Source: Neobacillus thermocopriae
GTDB lineage: Bacteria; Bacillota; Bacilli; Bacillales; Cytobacillaceae
DNA length: 64,000 nucleotides
Direction: 5' to 3'
NCBI RefSeq assembly: GCF_010975035.1
Contig: NZ_JAAIUV010000015.1
Coordinates: forward strand, 1-64,000
The notes beneath the pieces are model-generated. The model saw only the letters and a list, made by a program, of their open reading frames with translations, was not told where the DNA came from and did not search any database. Both the position numbers and the translations under genes were made by a program. Each line of letters begins with the position of its first letter. Within the stretch, counting starts at the first letter, position 1. Shown here in pieces: positions 25,152-34,652 of the stretch.

Positions 25152-25550
25152 GTGAAAATTGTATATGCCTCGACTCCAAGTCAAGAAGAGGAAATTTGTG
25201 AGCTTGTGAGGTATATTTATTCGAATATTTTTCCTCTTTATTTTACAGATGATGAAATTCATCAATTTGAACGCTTAAAGGTATTACACACCTCCAAAAA
25301 GCATTTCGAAGAGATTGGAACATTAAAAGATGCATTCCAAGTAATGGCTAGTATACAAACTTTAATATCCATTCTTGAATCACCCCAACTGGACGAACAA
25401 TATGCACCTATTTTTAATAAAAATGTAGCAAATCTACAAGAATTTGGACTTTATTTTCCATTTGAATTTGATCAGTTTGTAGAAGCAAAGAACATGAAAA
25501 ATCCTATGCTTAGTATTTATACGAAAGCAGATAATGAACTGCTTATATAA
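25152..25550 (+). CDS. yhcU: YhcU-like conserved protein (DUF5365)
   Basis: 132-aa soluble, acidic, largely helical protein conserved in Bacillus next to yhcT; function unknown. Notable stretches: PSQEEEICELVRYIYSNIF at the N-terminus and FGLYFPFEFDQFVEAK near the C-terminus. GTG at 25152 is chosen because AAAGGTGGG lies about 8 bases upstream; an ATG at 25128 would overlap that site. Confidence 0.8.
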   Translation: MKIVYASTPSQEEEICELVRYIYSNIFPLYFTDDEIHQFERLKVLHTSKKHFEEIGTLKDAFQVMASIQTLISILESPQLDEQYAPIFNKNVANLQEFGLYFPFEFDQFVEAKNMKNPMLSIYTKADNELLI

Positions 25551-25667
25551 AAATGAAGCCCAAGAAAGTTACGGGTTCTTTTCAGAGAGAAATTTTTAAA
25601 TAATACCTTCATATGCATGGTTTTGAAAATAGTTAGTAACGTCATACACAATAAAATGAGTAAAGCA

Positions 25668-25701
25668 AAAAGACTAGGGAATACAATTCCCTAGTCTTTC
25701 T
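25668..25701 (+). terminator. Terminator downstream of yhcU
   Basis: AAAGACTAGGGAA / TTCCCTAGTCTTT, 13-bp perfect stem; T-run only moderate. Could also serve the possible minus-strand small gene. Confidence 0.75.
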
Positions 25702-25776
25702 ACTGTCATTTTTTATGATTAATTCGATCAACAATAACAAACATTAGTGGAAATGATCATGCTCATTCATTTTAGC

Positions 25777-25881
25777 TTAAGCACGATTTATATGATTGTC
25801 TTTAAATCTCGTAGGGTATTTTAATTCATATCCCAACATACTATCCATTCCCATACGGCAGAATATATTAAATCGATTAAT
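25777..25881 (-). CDS. Possible 34-codon protein with ATT start
   Basis: GGAGG (25888-25892 on the complement) is followed 6 bases later by ATT and an open frame (I-N-R-F-N-I-F-C-R-M-G-M-D-S-M-L-G ...), ending TAA at 25777. Internal ATGs exist but without ribosome sites. No family recognised. ATT starts are rare, so this is a weak call. Confidence 0.22.
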   Translation of the reverse strand: MNRFNIFCRMGMDSMLGYELKYPTRFKDNHINRA

Positions 25882-26136
25882 TACATACCTCCATAATTGT
25901 TTAATCAATAAATTGTAATCATCATTTCATAAAAATTCCTGTTACATTGAGTACTATGGAAAAAGCTTTTATTTTTAGCTACTTCTCAATGGAATTTTGA
26001 GGTAATATAGAGGGTGCACCTGTATCCCCCAAGGGATGGCGAAAATTGTCGGTAAATATTCGTAAATTTTTAAAGGAGTATTGGCTGGTAACTTAGAAAG
26101 ATTATAAGTGACTAGAGTACTGGAGGGGAACTTCTT

Positions 26137-27876
26137 ATGGATTGGAAATTAGCAGCAAGAAACTGGATGGAGTTTGAAGAATTAGACGCTGAATTAAAAA
26201 ATCAGCTAGAAAAGCTAAAGCAAGATGAAAAGCAATTGGAGGAAGCTTTTTATAAGAACTTGGAGTTTGGTACCGGCGGAATGCGTGGGGAAATTGGTGT
26301 CGGTACAAACCGTATGAATATATATACCGTCCGGAAAGCATCTGCCGGCCTAGCAGCATACATAGAAGAACATGGGGATGAAGCCAAAAAACGTGGTGTT
26401 GTCATTGCTTTTGATTCACGCCACAAATCTCCTGAATTTGCCCTTGAAGCAGCTAAGACTTTAGCAACAAGAGGAATTCAAACATATATTTTTGATGAAT
26501 TAAGACCGACACCTGAGCTATCTTTTGCTTTAAGGCATTTGAAAGCTTTTTCAGGAATCGTAATCACTGCCAGTCACAATCCGCCGGAATATAACGGGTA
26601 TAAAGTATATGGTTCAGATGGGGGACAATTGCCACCAGAGGCTGCGGATCAGGTTATTGCGAAGGTAAATGAAATTGAGAATGAGTTAGTCATAAAAGTG
26701 GAAAGCGAAGAAACATTAAGAGCTTCAGGATTAATCCAAACCATTGGTGAAGAAATCGATCAAGCTTATATTGAAAAATTGAAGACGGTATCTGAAAATC
26801 CAAAACTTGCTGAGGAAACCGACATTAAAATTGTATTTACACCTCTACATGGAACAGCGAATAAGCCAGTCCGTGCTGGTTTAGCGGCTCTTGGTTATAA
26901 AAACGTAACGGTTGTAAAGGAACAGGAGCTTCCTGATCCGGAATTTTCAACAGTAAAGAGTCCAAACCCAGAAGAACATGCTGCCTTTGAACTGGCCATT
27001 CGGGAAGGAAAAAAAATTGGAGCGGATTTATTAATTGCGACTGACCCGGATGCGGACCGACTAGGTATTGCCGTATTAAACCATGAAGGCGAGTATGTTG
27101 TTTTAACCGGTAATCAAACAGGAGCCTTACTATTGGATTATCTGTTATCTCAAAAAAAGAAAAAAGGGACTTTGCCTAAAAATGGCGTTGTTTTGAAAAC
27201 AATTGTTACCTCAGAATTAGGCCGGAATATTGCTTCTGCCTATCAATTAGAAACAGTAGATGTATTGACAGGCTTTAAATTCATTGCTGAAAAAATTAAG
27301 CAATATGAAGAATCGAAAGAACATACATTTCTTTTCGGATATGAAGAATCATATGGCTATTTAATTGGTGACTTTGCCCGTGATAAAGATGCTGTTCAAG
27401 CGGCGCTTTTAGCTACGGAAGTTTGTGCGTATTACAAAAAGCAGGGAATGTCTCTTTATGAAGGTATGATGCAAGTATTCGAAAAATATGGCTATTATCA
27501 GGAAGGACTTCGCTCTTTAACCTTAAAAGGAAAAGACGGCGCAGAATTGATCCAACGTATAATGGCTTCTTTCCGCAACGAACCAATAAAATCATTGGGG
27601 GCATTAAAAGCAGCATCTACGGAAGATTATTTAGCGGGTATTCGTGTAACGAACAGTGGCGAAGAAAAAATTCATTTACCAAAATCCAATGTGTTAAAAT
27701 ATTTGTTCGAAGATGGGTCATGGATTTGCTTAAGACCTTCAGGCACAGAACCTAAAATTAAGTTTTACTTTGGAGTAAATGGTAAAACCCTTGAAGAGAG
27801 CAGAAACAAATTGCAAACCATTGAAAAAAAATTTATGGAATTGGTAGATGACAAAATGAAACAGGTTCAATACTAA
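26137..27876 (+). CDS. pgcA: Alpha-phosphoglucomutase
   Basis: 579-aa phosphohexomutase interconverting glucose-6-P and glucose-1-P, needed in Bacillus for UDP-glucose, teichoic acid glucosylation and glycolipid anchors. Active-site serine in [16 protein letters not shown] near residue 144, metal loop DPDADRLG near 307, sugar-specificity loop [12 protein letters not shown] near 404-415, phosphate loop [14 protein letters not shown] near 534. GGAGGGG precedes the ATG. Ended by a strong terminator at 27908. Orthologue of B. subtilis PgcA (YhxB). Confidence 0.95.
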   Translation: MDWKLAARNWMEFEELDAELKNQLEKLKQDEKQLEEAFYKNLEFGTGGMRGEIGVGTNRMNIYTVRKASAGLAAYIEEHGDEAKKRGVVIAFDSRHKSPEFALEAAKTLATRGIQTYIFDELRPTPELSFALRHLKAFSGIVITASHNPPEYNGYKVYGSDGGQLPPEAADQVIAKVNEIENELVIKVESEETLRASGLIQTIGEEIDQAYIEKLKTVSENPKLAEETDIKIVFTPLHGTANKPVRAGLAALGYKNVTVVKEQELPDPEFSTVKSPNPEEHAAFELAIREGKKIGADLLIATDPDADRLGIAVLNHEGEYVVLTGNQTGALLLDYLLSQKKKKGTLPKNGVVLKTIVTSELGRNIASAYQLETVDVLTGFKFIAEKIKQYEESKEHTFLFGYEESYGYLIGDFARDKDAVQAALLATEVCAYYKKQGMSLYEGMMQVFEKYGYYQEGLRSLTLKGKDGAELIQRIMASFRNEPIKSLGALKAASTEDYLAGIRVTNSGEEKIHLPKSNVLKYLFEDGSWICLRPSGTEPKIKFYFGVNGKTLEESRNKLQTIEKKFMELVDDKMKQVQY

Positions 27877-27907
27877 AAGGATGTATTCAATATTAGGGAT
27901 ATATATG

Positions 27908-27944
27908 AAACACGGCTTCAATATGGTGGAAGCCGTGTTTTTTT
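27908..27944 (+). terminator. Terminator after pgcA
   Basis: AACACGGCTTC / GAAGCCGTGTT stem, 11 bp, then T7. Confidence 0.9.
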
Positions 27945-28007
27945 GGTGGAATTCTTTGGTCCGGTTGTAAATTTTTTTCTTTGAAATTATGGAATTCACT
28001 TGAATTT

Positions 28008-28262
28008 TCAGGAAAGACTATACAACGGAATCTCATTTGAATCGTTTTCCAGTGTTTCATTTGCATGGTCAATATAACGAAGCAGGCTATTTAGTTTTTT
28101 CTCAATAATACTGTAGTCATGTTCAAAATTGTAGGCATGCAGGAAATGTTCGATTTTCTTTGATAAAAAATGATCTTCTGTCCGCACCATTAAAATCAGC
28201 AAATTATCCCACTCAGACCGATGTGTATAATATAACGCTCGGTCATAATCCAGTCTATTCAT
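28008..28262 (-). CDS. yhdB: YhdB-like conserved small protein
   Basis: 84-aa helical cytoplasmic protein matching B. subtilis YhdB in size, position and sequence feel (starts MNRLDYDRALYYTHRSEWDN). Contains 'DHFLSKKIEHFLHAYNFEHDYS'. Function unknown. AAGGAGGAG precedes the ATG. Confidence 0.78.
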   Translation of the reverse strand: MNRLDYDRALYYTHRSEWDNLLILMVRTEDHFLSKKIEHFLHAYNFEHDYSIIEKKLNSLLRYIDHANETLENDSNEIPLYSLS

Positions 28263-28402
28263 TTTGAACTTCTCCTCCTTACTAGGAGTTGTTTTTAGTG
28301 TATGACATTTAAAAATGTACGAAACGCAGAAAATGTTGACACAAAAGTGATAAAGAGGTTTTCAACTTTTACCTGAATAAATATCAAGCAATGTGAGGTA
28401 TT

Positions 28403-29383
28403 ATGACAAAAATTATTTCATGTTTCTTACTAATCATGTTTTTAGTGATCCAACCTGTACACGCCCAAATTGTAAAAACAAATAAGGCATATTCGTATCA
28501 AAGACTTGTGCAAGATATAGCAAAAATAGATGAGAAGTATGGTCAGATCGTTGAAATTCAAGCAATTGGAACTTCACATTTAGGGCAAAAAATTTGGGGC
28601 ATTAAGGTGGGAAAAGGGAAGAAGAACGTTGTTTTGATTGGTGCTCATCATGGAAGGGAATGGCTAACTAGTCTGCTATTAATGAAAATGCTGGAAAACT
28701 ATTCTGAAGCTTATTTACATAATGAACGTATCGGCTCGTTGCCAATGGCTACATTAGACGAAGTGTCCATTTGGTTTATTCCAATGTTAAATCCTGATGG
28801 GGTTACTATTCAACAGAATGGAATCGAAGGATTTCCTCCAGAAATACAAAAAGAATTGTTGATCATGAATGACGGGTATATTGATTTCAAAGGTTGGAAG
28901 GCAAATGCAAAAGGAGTTGATTTAAATAGACAGTATCCAGCGGGATGGAAGAAGCTGAAAAATGAACCATCTATCCCCTATTATAAATATTATAAAGGAA
29001 AAAAGCCATTTGAAGCCCGCGAAGTAATCGCGTTAAGAAATTTTATAAATAAAATTAACCCTTCTATTGCAGTTGCCTATCATACGGCAGGACAGGAGAT
29101 TTTTTGGAATTATAAAAATGGAAAACACCTTAAAAGGGACAAGGCCATTGCCAAGAAAATATCCAAAGTAACTGGCTATAAGTTGGCAAAGCCCGATAAA
29201 GATGCAATAGGAGGAGGATTTACTGACTGGTTTATTACTAGTTATCATAAACCGGCGATGACAATTGAAATAAGTCCACTTGTTGGAGAAACAAGCCCAC
29301 CGCTTTCTGTTTTCCATAAAGAATGGAAAAGGAACCAACGTGTTGGTTTGGTGCTGGCAAAGGAAGCAAAAAAAATACATTAA
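28403..29383 (+). CDS. Secreted M14 zinc carboxypeptidase
   Basis: 326-aa metallocarboxypeptidase-like protein. Signal peptide at residues 1-22 (cleavage after VHA). Zinc ligands: His and Glu in GAHHGREW (about residues 79-86) and His in VAYHTAGQ near 225; NPDGV and DLNRQYPAGW substrate motifs near 131 and 173; catalytic Glu in TIEISPLVG near 290. This set fits the gamma-D-glutamyl-diamino-acid (peptidoglycan) or general M14 branch; which one cannot be decided by eye. Located upstream of yhdC and may be co-transcribed. Confidence 0.88.
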   Translation: MTKIISCFLLIMFLVIQPVHAQIVKTNKAYSYQRLVQDIAKIDEKYGQIVEIQAIGTSHLGQKIWGIKVGKGKKNVVLIGAHHGREWLTSLLLMKMLENYSEAYLHNERIGSLPMATLDEVSIWFIPMLNPDGVTIQQNGIEGFPPEIQKELLIMNDGYIDFKGWKANAKGVDLNRQYPAGWKKLKNEPSIPYYKYYKGKKPFEAREVIALRNFINKINPSIAVAYHTAGQEIFWNYKNGKHLKRDKAIAKKISKVTGYKLAKPDKDAIGGGFTDWFITSYHKPAMTIEISPLVGETSPPLSVFHKEWKRNQRVGLVLAKEAKKIH

Positions 29384-29446
29384 ATGACTTATATGGATTC
29401 AAAATTGGAGAAAAATATTCAAGATAGAACGATAGGAGGAATAAGG

Positions 29447-29761
29447 ATGAAGAAATATTTTGCCGCAATACTGATTTTGTTAAGTTTGGTAACCCATCAT
29501 CAATATGGTTTAGCACAAAAACCGGATTATGAAAAGTATGGGCGAATGGCCATAGCTGTTGTTGCTGCTGAGTATCCAGGTGATGAGGTTAAGGAATATG
29601 AATATTTAGGCAGGGAAAAGCTAAGTGGAACGAATGTAATCGATTCTTTTCGGTTTCAAGTTCAAGAAAATCAGCAACCATTCTATGTAATCGTTAAGGT
29701 AACCCATGATCTCAGTAGCAAAAAGCTGGTTCATTTAACAGTTGAGTCTCAAAAACGATAA
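29447..29761 (+). CDS. yhdC: Secreted DUF3889 protein YhdC
   Basis: 104-aa protein with a signal peptide (residues 1-24, ending GLA) and a small mixed domain (KYGRMAIAVVAAEYPGD ... DSFRFQV ... FYVIVKVTHD). DUF3889 has no known function. AGGAGG at 29434-29439 fixes the ATG at 29447; a longer start at 29384 would overlap the carboxypeptidase end without a ribosome site. Immediately precedes spoVR as in B. subtilis. Confidence 0.82.
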   Translation: MKKYFAAILILLSLVTHHQYGLAQKPDYEKYGRMAIAVVAAEYPGDEVKEYEYLGREKLSGTNVIDSFRFQVQENQQPFYVIVKVTHDLSSKKLVHLTVESQKR

Positions 29762-29816
29762 TGAATTAGCTGTCTATTGTTTTTTCGTTCTTGTTTCATC
29801 ATTCCTCCTTTTTCTT

Positions 29817-29824
29817 CATACATT
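29817..29824 (+). promoter_or_regulatory. Sigma-E-like -10 box of spoVR
   Basis: CATACATT matches the sigma-E -10 consensus exactly; a weak TCATCATT lies 13 bases upstream. Position suits transcription starting about 20 bases before the spoVR ATG. Confidence 0.5.
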
Positions 29825-29852
29825 GTGGTAAGAGGAAAAGGGGGAGTGGCTA

Positions 29853-31265
29853 ATGAATGAGCAAGAAAAGAAAGCACTCGAATACGCGATAAGTGAAATC
29901 ACCGAAATTGCTAGCAGTTTTGGGCTGGATTTTTATCCAATGCGCTATGAAATTTGTCCAGCTGATATTATTTATACCTTTGGAGCCTATGGGATGCCGA
30001 CCCGATTTTCACACTGGAGCTTTGGAAAGCAATTTTATAAAATGAAACTGCACTATGATTTAGGCCTTAGTAAAATTTATGAGCTTGTGATAAATTCAAA
30101 TCCTTGTTATGCCTTTTTATTAGATTCAAATTCTTTAATCCAAAACAAACTTATTGTTGCTCACGTATTAGCTCATTGTGACTTCTTTAAAAATAACGTC
30201 CGTTTTCAAAATACGAAGCGTGACATGGTAGAAAGTATGGCAGCAACGGCTGAACGAATTCACCAATATGAGATTCAATATGGAAAAAGGGAAGTAGAGC
30301 GCTTTTTAGATGCAGTATTATCGATTGATGAACATATTGACCCTTCGTTAATGAGACCTAAATTGGCTTGGACAATGGATGATATAGAGGAGGAAGAGGA
30401 GGAGCGGCCTTCCACCCCTTATGATGACTTGTGGAGCTTGGATGAGAGAAATAAAAAAGTCACCAAAAAACCACCTCGTAAAAAGAAATTCCCACCAAGA
30501 CCTGAAAAAGATTTGCTATTATTTATTGAAACCTATAGCAGGGAACTTGAAGATTGGCAACGCGATATTTTGACCATGATGCGTGAGGAAATGCTGTATT
30601 TCTGGCCACAGCTGGAAACAAAAATTATGAATGAAGGTTGGGCGTCTTATTGGCATCAACGTATTTTACGGGAAATGAACCTGACAAGTGGTGAAGCTAT
30701 TGAGTTCGCTAAATTAAATGCAGGCGTTGTTCAGCCATCGAAAACAGGCATTAACCCATATTATCTTGGATTGAAGATATTTGAAGATATTGAGGAAAGA
30801 TATAACAATCCTGACGAGGAAATGAAACGAAGAGGAGTAAAGCCAGGGTCTGGCAGAGAGAAAATCTTTGAGGTTCGGGAAATTGAATCTGATATTTCGT
30901 TTTTGAGAAATTATTTGACAAAAGATTTAGTGATGCGTGAGGATATGTATCTGTTTCAAAAGCAGGGTCGGGATTATAAAATTGTCGACAAACAATGGGA
31001 AAATGTCCGTGACCAATTAGTGAACATGCGAGTGAATGGCGGATTTCCTTATATCACTGTGAATGACGGTGATTATATGAAAAATGGCGAGCTTTACTTG
31101 AAACATTGGTATGAAGGGATTGAACTTGACGTCAAATACCTTGAAAAGGTACTCCCATATATTTATCAGTTATGGGGAAGACCTGTTCACATGGAGACGG
31201 TTGTAGAGGAAAGAACCATGCTGTTTTCTTATGATGGCAAAGGAGTCCATCGGAAATATTTATAA
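29853..31265 (+). CDS. spoVR: Stage V sporulation protein R
   Basis: 470-aa SpoVR, cytoplasmic, involved in spore cortex formation; biochemical role unknown. Family hallmarks: [14 protein letters not shown] (about residues 47-60), the AHCDFFKNN block near 108 and [14 protein letters not shown] near 257. A strongly acidic E-rich patch precedes a basic '[13 protein letters not shown]' stretch in the middle. AAAAGGGGGAG precedes the ATG. In many bacteria spoVR sits with prkA and yhbH; here they are separated by 18 kb. Confidence 0.95.
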   Translation: MNEQEKKALEYAISEITEIASSFGLDFYPMRYEICPADIIYTFGAYGMPTRFSHWSFGKQFYKMKLHYDLGLSKIYELVINSNPCYAFLLDSNSLIQNKLIVAHVLAHCDFFKNNVRFQNTKRDMVESMAATAERIHQYEIQYGKREVERFLDAVLSIDEHIDPSLMRPKLAWTMDDIEEEEEERPSTPYDDLWSLDERNKKVTKKPPRKKKFPPRPEKDLLLFIETYSRELEDWQRDILTMMREEMLYFWPQLETKIMNEGWASYWHQRILREMNLTSGEAIEFAKLNAGVVQPSKTGINPYYLGLKIFEDIEERYNNPDEEMKRRGVKPGSGREKIFEVREIESDISFLRNYLTKDLVMREDMYLFQKQGRDYKIVDKQWENVRDQLVNMRVNGGFPYITVNDGDYMKNGELYLKHWYEGIELDVKYLEKVLPYIYQLWGRPVHMETVVEERTMLFSYDGKGVHRKYL

Positions 31266-31268
31266 ATC

Positions 31269-31303
31269 AAAAAACCATCCTGGTTTGTACAGGATGGTTT
31301 TTT
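31269..31303 (+). terminator. Terminator after spoVR
   Basis: AAAACCATCCTG / CAGGATGGTTTTTT stem. Confidence 0.88.
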
Positions 31304-31340
31304 AAAAGATAAGCGATAATGTTTTTGATGGATAATATTG

Positions 31341-31400
31341 TCAACCGCAAGTGCCATTGTTTCCTTTTTTCACAGCCAAGTTATCTATTGCTTCCAACAT
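31341..31400 (-). CDS. Possible 19-codon peptide downstream of ald
   Basis: ATG at 31400 opens MLEAIDNLAVKKGNNGTCG and stops at 31341. AGAGGGG 4 bases upstream could act as ribosome site, but it is the 3' arm of the ald terminator. The Cys-Gly ending is intriguing. Without comparative data this remains weak. Confidence 0.2.
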   Translation of the reverse strand: MLEAIDNLAVKKGNNGTCG

Positions 31401-31436
31401 AAAACCCCTCTAGAAATATTCCAGAGGGGTTTTTTT
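31400..31436 (-). terminator. Terminator of ald
   Basis: ACCCCTCT / AGAGGGGT stem flanked by A/T runs, directly after the ald stop on the minus strand. Confidence 0.88.
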
Positions 31437-31439
31437 ATC

Positions 31440-32573
31440 TTATAGTGAAGTTAGTTCTTTTTCCAAAGCTTTTTCAACCGTTACATATTGGTAACCAAGA
31501 TCTTTTGCAACAGCTTCATAAGTGATTTCACCATTGGCCACATTCACACCAAGCTTTAATGCTGGATTTTCAGCAATCGCTTTATAAACACCTTTGTTAG
31601 CAATTTGCAATGCATATGGAACCGTAACATTTGTTAAAGCAATGGTAGAAGTTCTAGGCACTGCTCCAGGCATATTGGCCACAGAGTAGTGAATAACTCC
31701 ATGTTTTTCGAAAGTTGGGTTATCGTGAGTGGTTACGTGATCAATCGTTTCAACAATTCCTCCTTGGTCGATCGCCACATCCACAATGACGGAACCCGGT
31801 TTCATTGTCCGAACCATTTCTTCGGTTACTAATTTAGGCGCTTTTGCTCCTGGGATCAGAACGGCACCAATTAATAGATCGGCTTCTGCCACAGCCTCCG
31901 CAATATTATATGGGTTTGACATAAGCGTTTTGATTTGATTTCCAAAGATATCATCTAATTGACGAAGGCGGTCAGCACTTAAGTCGATAATTGTTACGTC
32001 CGCTCCTAATCCAATTGCCATTTTGGCTGCATTGGTACCTACGATTCCACCACCGATAATGGTGACTTTTCCTCGGCTTACACCTGGTACACCGGCAAGT
32101 AGAATGCCTTGACCTCTGTTATTTTTTTGTAAGAATGCCGCCCCAATTTGAGCAGCCATACGACCAGCGACTTCGCTCATCGGTGTAAGAAGTGGAAGGG
32201 TTTTATTAACAGACACTGTTTCATAAGCGATCGCAATTACGCCACTATCTTTAAGAGCCTGCGCTAATGCAGGTTCAGCTGCAAGGTGTAAATAGGTAAA
32301 TAAAATTAATCCTTGACGGAAGTACTGATATTCACTAGCAAGAGGCTCTTTCACTTTCATAATCATATCTGATTTTTTCCAAACCTCTTCAGCACTGTTA
32401 ATAATTTGAGCGCCAGCTTTTTCATAAGCTTCATCAGTGAAACCGCTTCCAATTCCTGCATTCGTTTCAATTAGGACTGAGTGTCCTGCATTCACAAAAG
32501 AAACAACTCCTGCAGGGGTAAGCGCCACCCGATTTTCATTATTTTTAATTTCTTTTGGTACCCCAATGATCAT
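31440..32573 (-). CDS. ald: Alanine dehydrogenase
   Basis: 377-aa NAD-dependent enzyme deaminating L-alanine to pyruvate, important for alanine use and for sporulation energy. N-terminal [20 protein letters not shown], catalytic and substrate region MKVKEPL near 70-76, nucleotide fold [17 protein letters not shown] near 167, and [13 protein letters not shown] near 303 are all typical. ATG at 32573 is used because GGGAGG is 9 bases upstream and the family begins MIIGVPKE; a TTG at 32579 is too close. Downstream of its likely activator adeR. Confidence 0.95.
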   Translation of the reverse strand: MIIGVPKEIKNNENRVALTPAGVVSFVNAGHSVLIETNAGIGSGFTDEAYEKAGAQIINSAEEVWKKSDMIMKVKEPLASEYQYFRQGLILFTYLHLAAEPALAQALKDSGVIAIAYETVSVNKTLPLLTPMSEVAGRMAAQIGAAFLQKNNRGQGILLAGVPGVSRGKVTIIGGGIVGTNAAKMAIGLGADVTIIDLSADRLRQLDDIFGNQIKTLMSNPYNIAEAVAEADLLIGAVLIPGAKAPKLVTEEMVRTMKPGSVIVDVAIDQGGIVETIDHVTTHDNPTFEKHGVIHYSVANMPGAVPRTSTIALTNVTVPYALQIANKGVYKAIAENPALKLGVNVANGEITYEAVAKDLGYQYVTVEKALEKELTSL

Positions 32574-32698
32574 ATCCAAATTCCTCCCAATATCTTAACA
32601 AAATTTTACTATGTTTTAAGTATATAATGTTTGGTGAAGAATTTCTTTGTTAAGAAAGGAGAAAAATCATTATACATTTTGGGGATTTTCACAAATGA

Positions 32699-33937
32699 TC
32701 AAATCCCCTTATATTTTTCTAGTTTTAAATCCAAATAAAGCATCATTTTTTGATTTGGATCTTTGAAATTAATTTCTCCAATTTCAGCGATACGTTTTAA
32801 GCGATAGGTTAAAGTGTTGGCATGAACATTGAGCTCTTTTGCCGCATCATTGATATTTGCATCATTGTTTAAATAGACCTCTAATGTTTTAACGAGATGG
32901 CTATTATGTTTTTGATCATATTCATGAAGCTTTTTTAAGGAGTAGTTTTCATAAGGTTCAACTTTTCTTTTTTCTAAAAGTAAATCAAAAAATTGATAAA
33001 TTCCGAGTTTGTGATAATTGTAAATATGTTTTGTTTCATAAGGAAATTTATTTTTAATCGCTAATACAGATTGTGTTTCTTCATAGGCTTTACCAATTAA
33101 TTGATAATCTTCATAAATACTACTAAAAACAGAAATAATGTCTTTGATTCCATATCGTTCATTCATTTTTTCTACAAAGACCTGTACAAATTGTTCCAAT
33201 TCAGAGAATGGATTTTGAAAAGTGTCCGTAGAAACTAAAACAATCAATTGGTTGCAGTCAATCGTGTATAGCAAGATTTTTATGCGCTGATTGGTCTGTA
33301 GTAAATAGGAAATCCATTGTTCTTCTTTACTAGAAATGTTTTTCTTAAACTGAAAAACCAGTATGGCAAATGTAGCTGGAGGATTTATTTGTAGGGCATG
33401 GAAATGCTCAAGAATTTCTTCTTGGTCTTTTAAGTGACCGGTTAATAGTTTCCAAAAAAATTCCTGAAAGCGTTCTTCTTTCTTATTTTTTCTCGTCTGC
33501 AGTTGCAGTAATTTATTTTTCACGGCATCTGCTGCTTTTTTTAAAAGAGCTAAATCCTCTTCCTTTAATGATTGATCTATCTCTAAAGCCCAAATAAATC
33601 CTAATACCTCATCCTGTTTCCAAATGGAGATTGCGACTCGATGACTCAGACCAATTTCTTCCATATTTTTCACACGAATAGGTTCCTTGGTTTTTAGTAA
33701 AGTAGGGATCGTACCTTCCTTCCATAACTGATTAATGACTTTCTCCGGTACCCTTCGGCCAATGATGGTTGAAATTCTGGCAGGATCCGTTCGTTCGTCA
33801 TGTGTACTATAGGCAAGAAGCCGATGGTTAGCATCTTCAATCGTAATTGGGCATTTTAGCACTTGACTGATAAGATCTGCATATTCATCTAGACTGTCAA
33901 AAGATGTTTTAAAAGGGTCATGCAGTTTTGAACTCAA
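32699..33937 (-). CDS. adeR: PucR-type activator of alanine dehydrogenase
   Basis: 412-aa regulator with the PucR/CdaR layout: a GAF-like sensor region over the N-terminal half and a C-terminal helix-turn-helix (NDANINDAAKELNVHANTLTYRLKRIAEI near residues 352-380). It is directly upstream of ald on the same strand, as adeR is in Bacillus, and the family activates neighbouring catabolic genes. TTG start with GGAGGT 8-9 bases upstream. The 125-base gap to ald presumably holds the ald promoter. Confidence 0.82.
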   Translation of the reverse strand: MSSKLHDPFKTSFDSLDEYADLISQVLKCPITIEDANHRLLAYSTHDERTDPARISTIIGRRVPEKVINQLWKEGTIPTLLKTKEPIRVKNMEEIGLSHRVAISIWKQDEVLGFIWALEIDQSLKEEDLALLKKAADAVKNKLLQLQTRKNKKEERFQEFFWKLLTGHLKDQEEILEHFHALQINPPATFAILVFQFKKNISSKEEQWISYLLQTNQRIKILLYTIDCNQLIVLVSTDTFQNPFSELEQFVQVFVEKMNERYGIKDIISVFSSIYEDYQLIGKAYEETQSVLAIKNKFPYETKHIYNYHKLGIYQFFDLLLEKRKVEPYENYSLKKLHEYDQKHNSHLVKTLEVYLNNDANINDAAKELNVHANTLTYRLKRIAEIGEINFKDPNQKMMLYLDLKLEKYKGI

Positions 33938-34021
33938 AAAAATACCTCCATCGTAATGAAGCTGTTTGTTTCATTTTACAAAATATTTCATTGAACTTCA
34001 CCATAAAACCTTATGGAAATT

Positions 34022-34053
34022 GAAAAAAAACGCTGCAGTCATTATGCAGCGTT
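34022..34053 (-). terminator. Terminator of the small oxidase-like gene
   Basis: On the minus strand AACGCTGC / GCAGCGTT followed by T8. It lies about 65 bases beyond the stop codon of the gene at 34119. Confidence 0.82.
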
Positions 34054-34118
34054 CTCGTATATTAGGAGAGAGCGAATATAAAATGATAATATTGTAAAAT
34101 GAGTCTTTTGTCCGTATT

Positions 34119-34484
34119 TTAGTTTTTCACATATTTTAAGATATTAATAGCAAAAACAATAATTCCAAAGACCAAAAATGATCCACCTGCGGCAACAGCA
34201 GGAATGGCTGCACTTACACCGGAAACGAATAGTGCTAGACCAATCATCATGATTGGTAAGGCGATATTATGGACCCAGTAGTGAACCTTTGCCAATGTTG
34301 TCTCGGCAGCTGCAGGAAAGGCGACATAAATGAGTCCAGCGAGCGTCATGGCCGTCCAGCCCAATAAATTAATATGAACGTGAACAGGGGTCAAAGTAAA
34401 TTGTTCCGTCATGGACATATACATTCCGATACAGGCACCAATGACAAAGTAACAAACAGAAATCTTAATAAACTTAACACCCAT
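34119..34484 (-). CDS. Small heme-copper-oxidase-subunit-I-like membrane protein
   Basis: 121-aa protein with four membrane helices. The motif TPVHVHINLLGWTAM (about residues 34-48) with a histidine pair resembles a haem-binding helix of cytochrome c oxidase subunit I, and a further His pair sits in VHYWVHN near 74-79. It is far too short to be an oxidase; related short proteins in Bacillus are annotated only as oxidase-like. Might bind haem or sense NO/O2. GGAGG 7 bases before ATG 34484 fixes the start over an upstream ATG at 34505. Confidence 0.7.
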   Translation of the reverse strand: MGVKFIKISVCYFVIGACIGMYMSMTEQFTLTPVHVHINLLGWTAMTLAGLIYVAFPAAAETTLAKVHYWVHNIALPIMMIGLALFVSGVSAAIPAVAAGGSFLVFGIIVFAINILKYVKN

Positions 34485-34616
34485 TTTATAACCTCCATTT
34501 CCCATAAAAAAATAGTGACTATAGTAGTAAATATGTAGGATTGGAAAAAAGTAGAACTTAGATTTTTAGGAAGAAAAATGTTTGATTATGGAGAATTTAT
34601 AGGTGTAAAGTATGAA

Positions 34617-34645
34617 AAAAAGCACCTTGACCGAGGTGCTTTTTA
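34617..34645 (-). terminator. Terminator of the DUF445 gene
   Basis: AAAAGCACCT / AGGTGCTTTT stem immediately after the DUF445 stop codon, T-run on the minus strand. Confidence 0.8.
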
Positions 34646-34652
34646 ATTGCAT

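Larger units (their letters stand above)
25551..26136. other. Intergenic region and pgcA leader
   Basis: Holds the yhcU terminator (25668-25701), a possible 34-codon minus-strand frame with an ideal GGAGG but an ATT start (25777-25881), and a structured stretch before pgcA: CATTGAG (25945) / CTCAATG (25985), an 8-base palindrome GGTGCACC near 26013 and a small hairpin ATCCC-CCAA-GGGAT. No known riboswitch was recognised. Confidence 0.45.
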
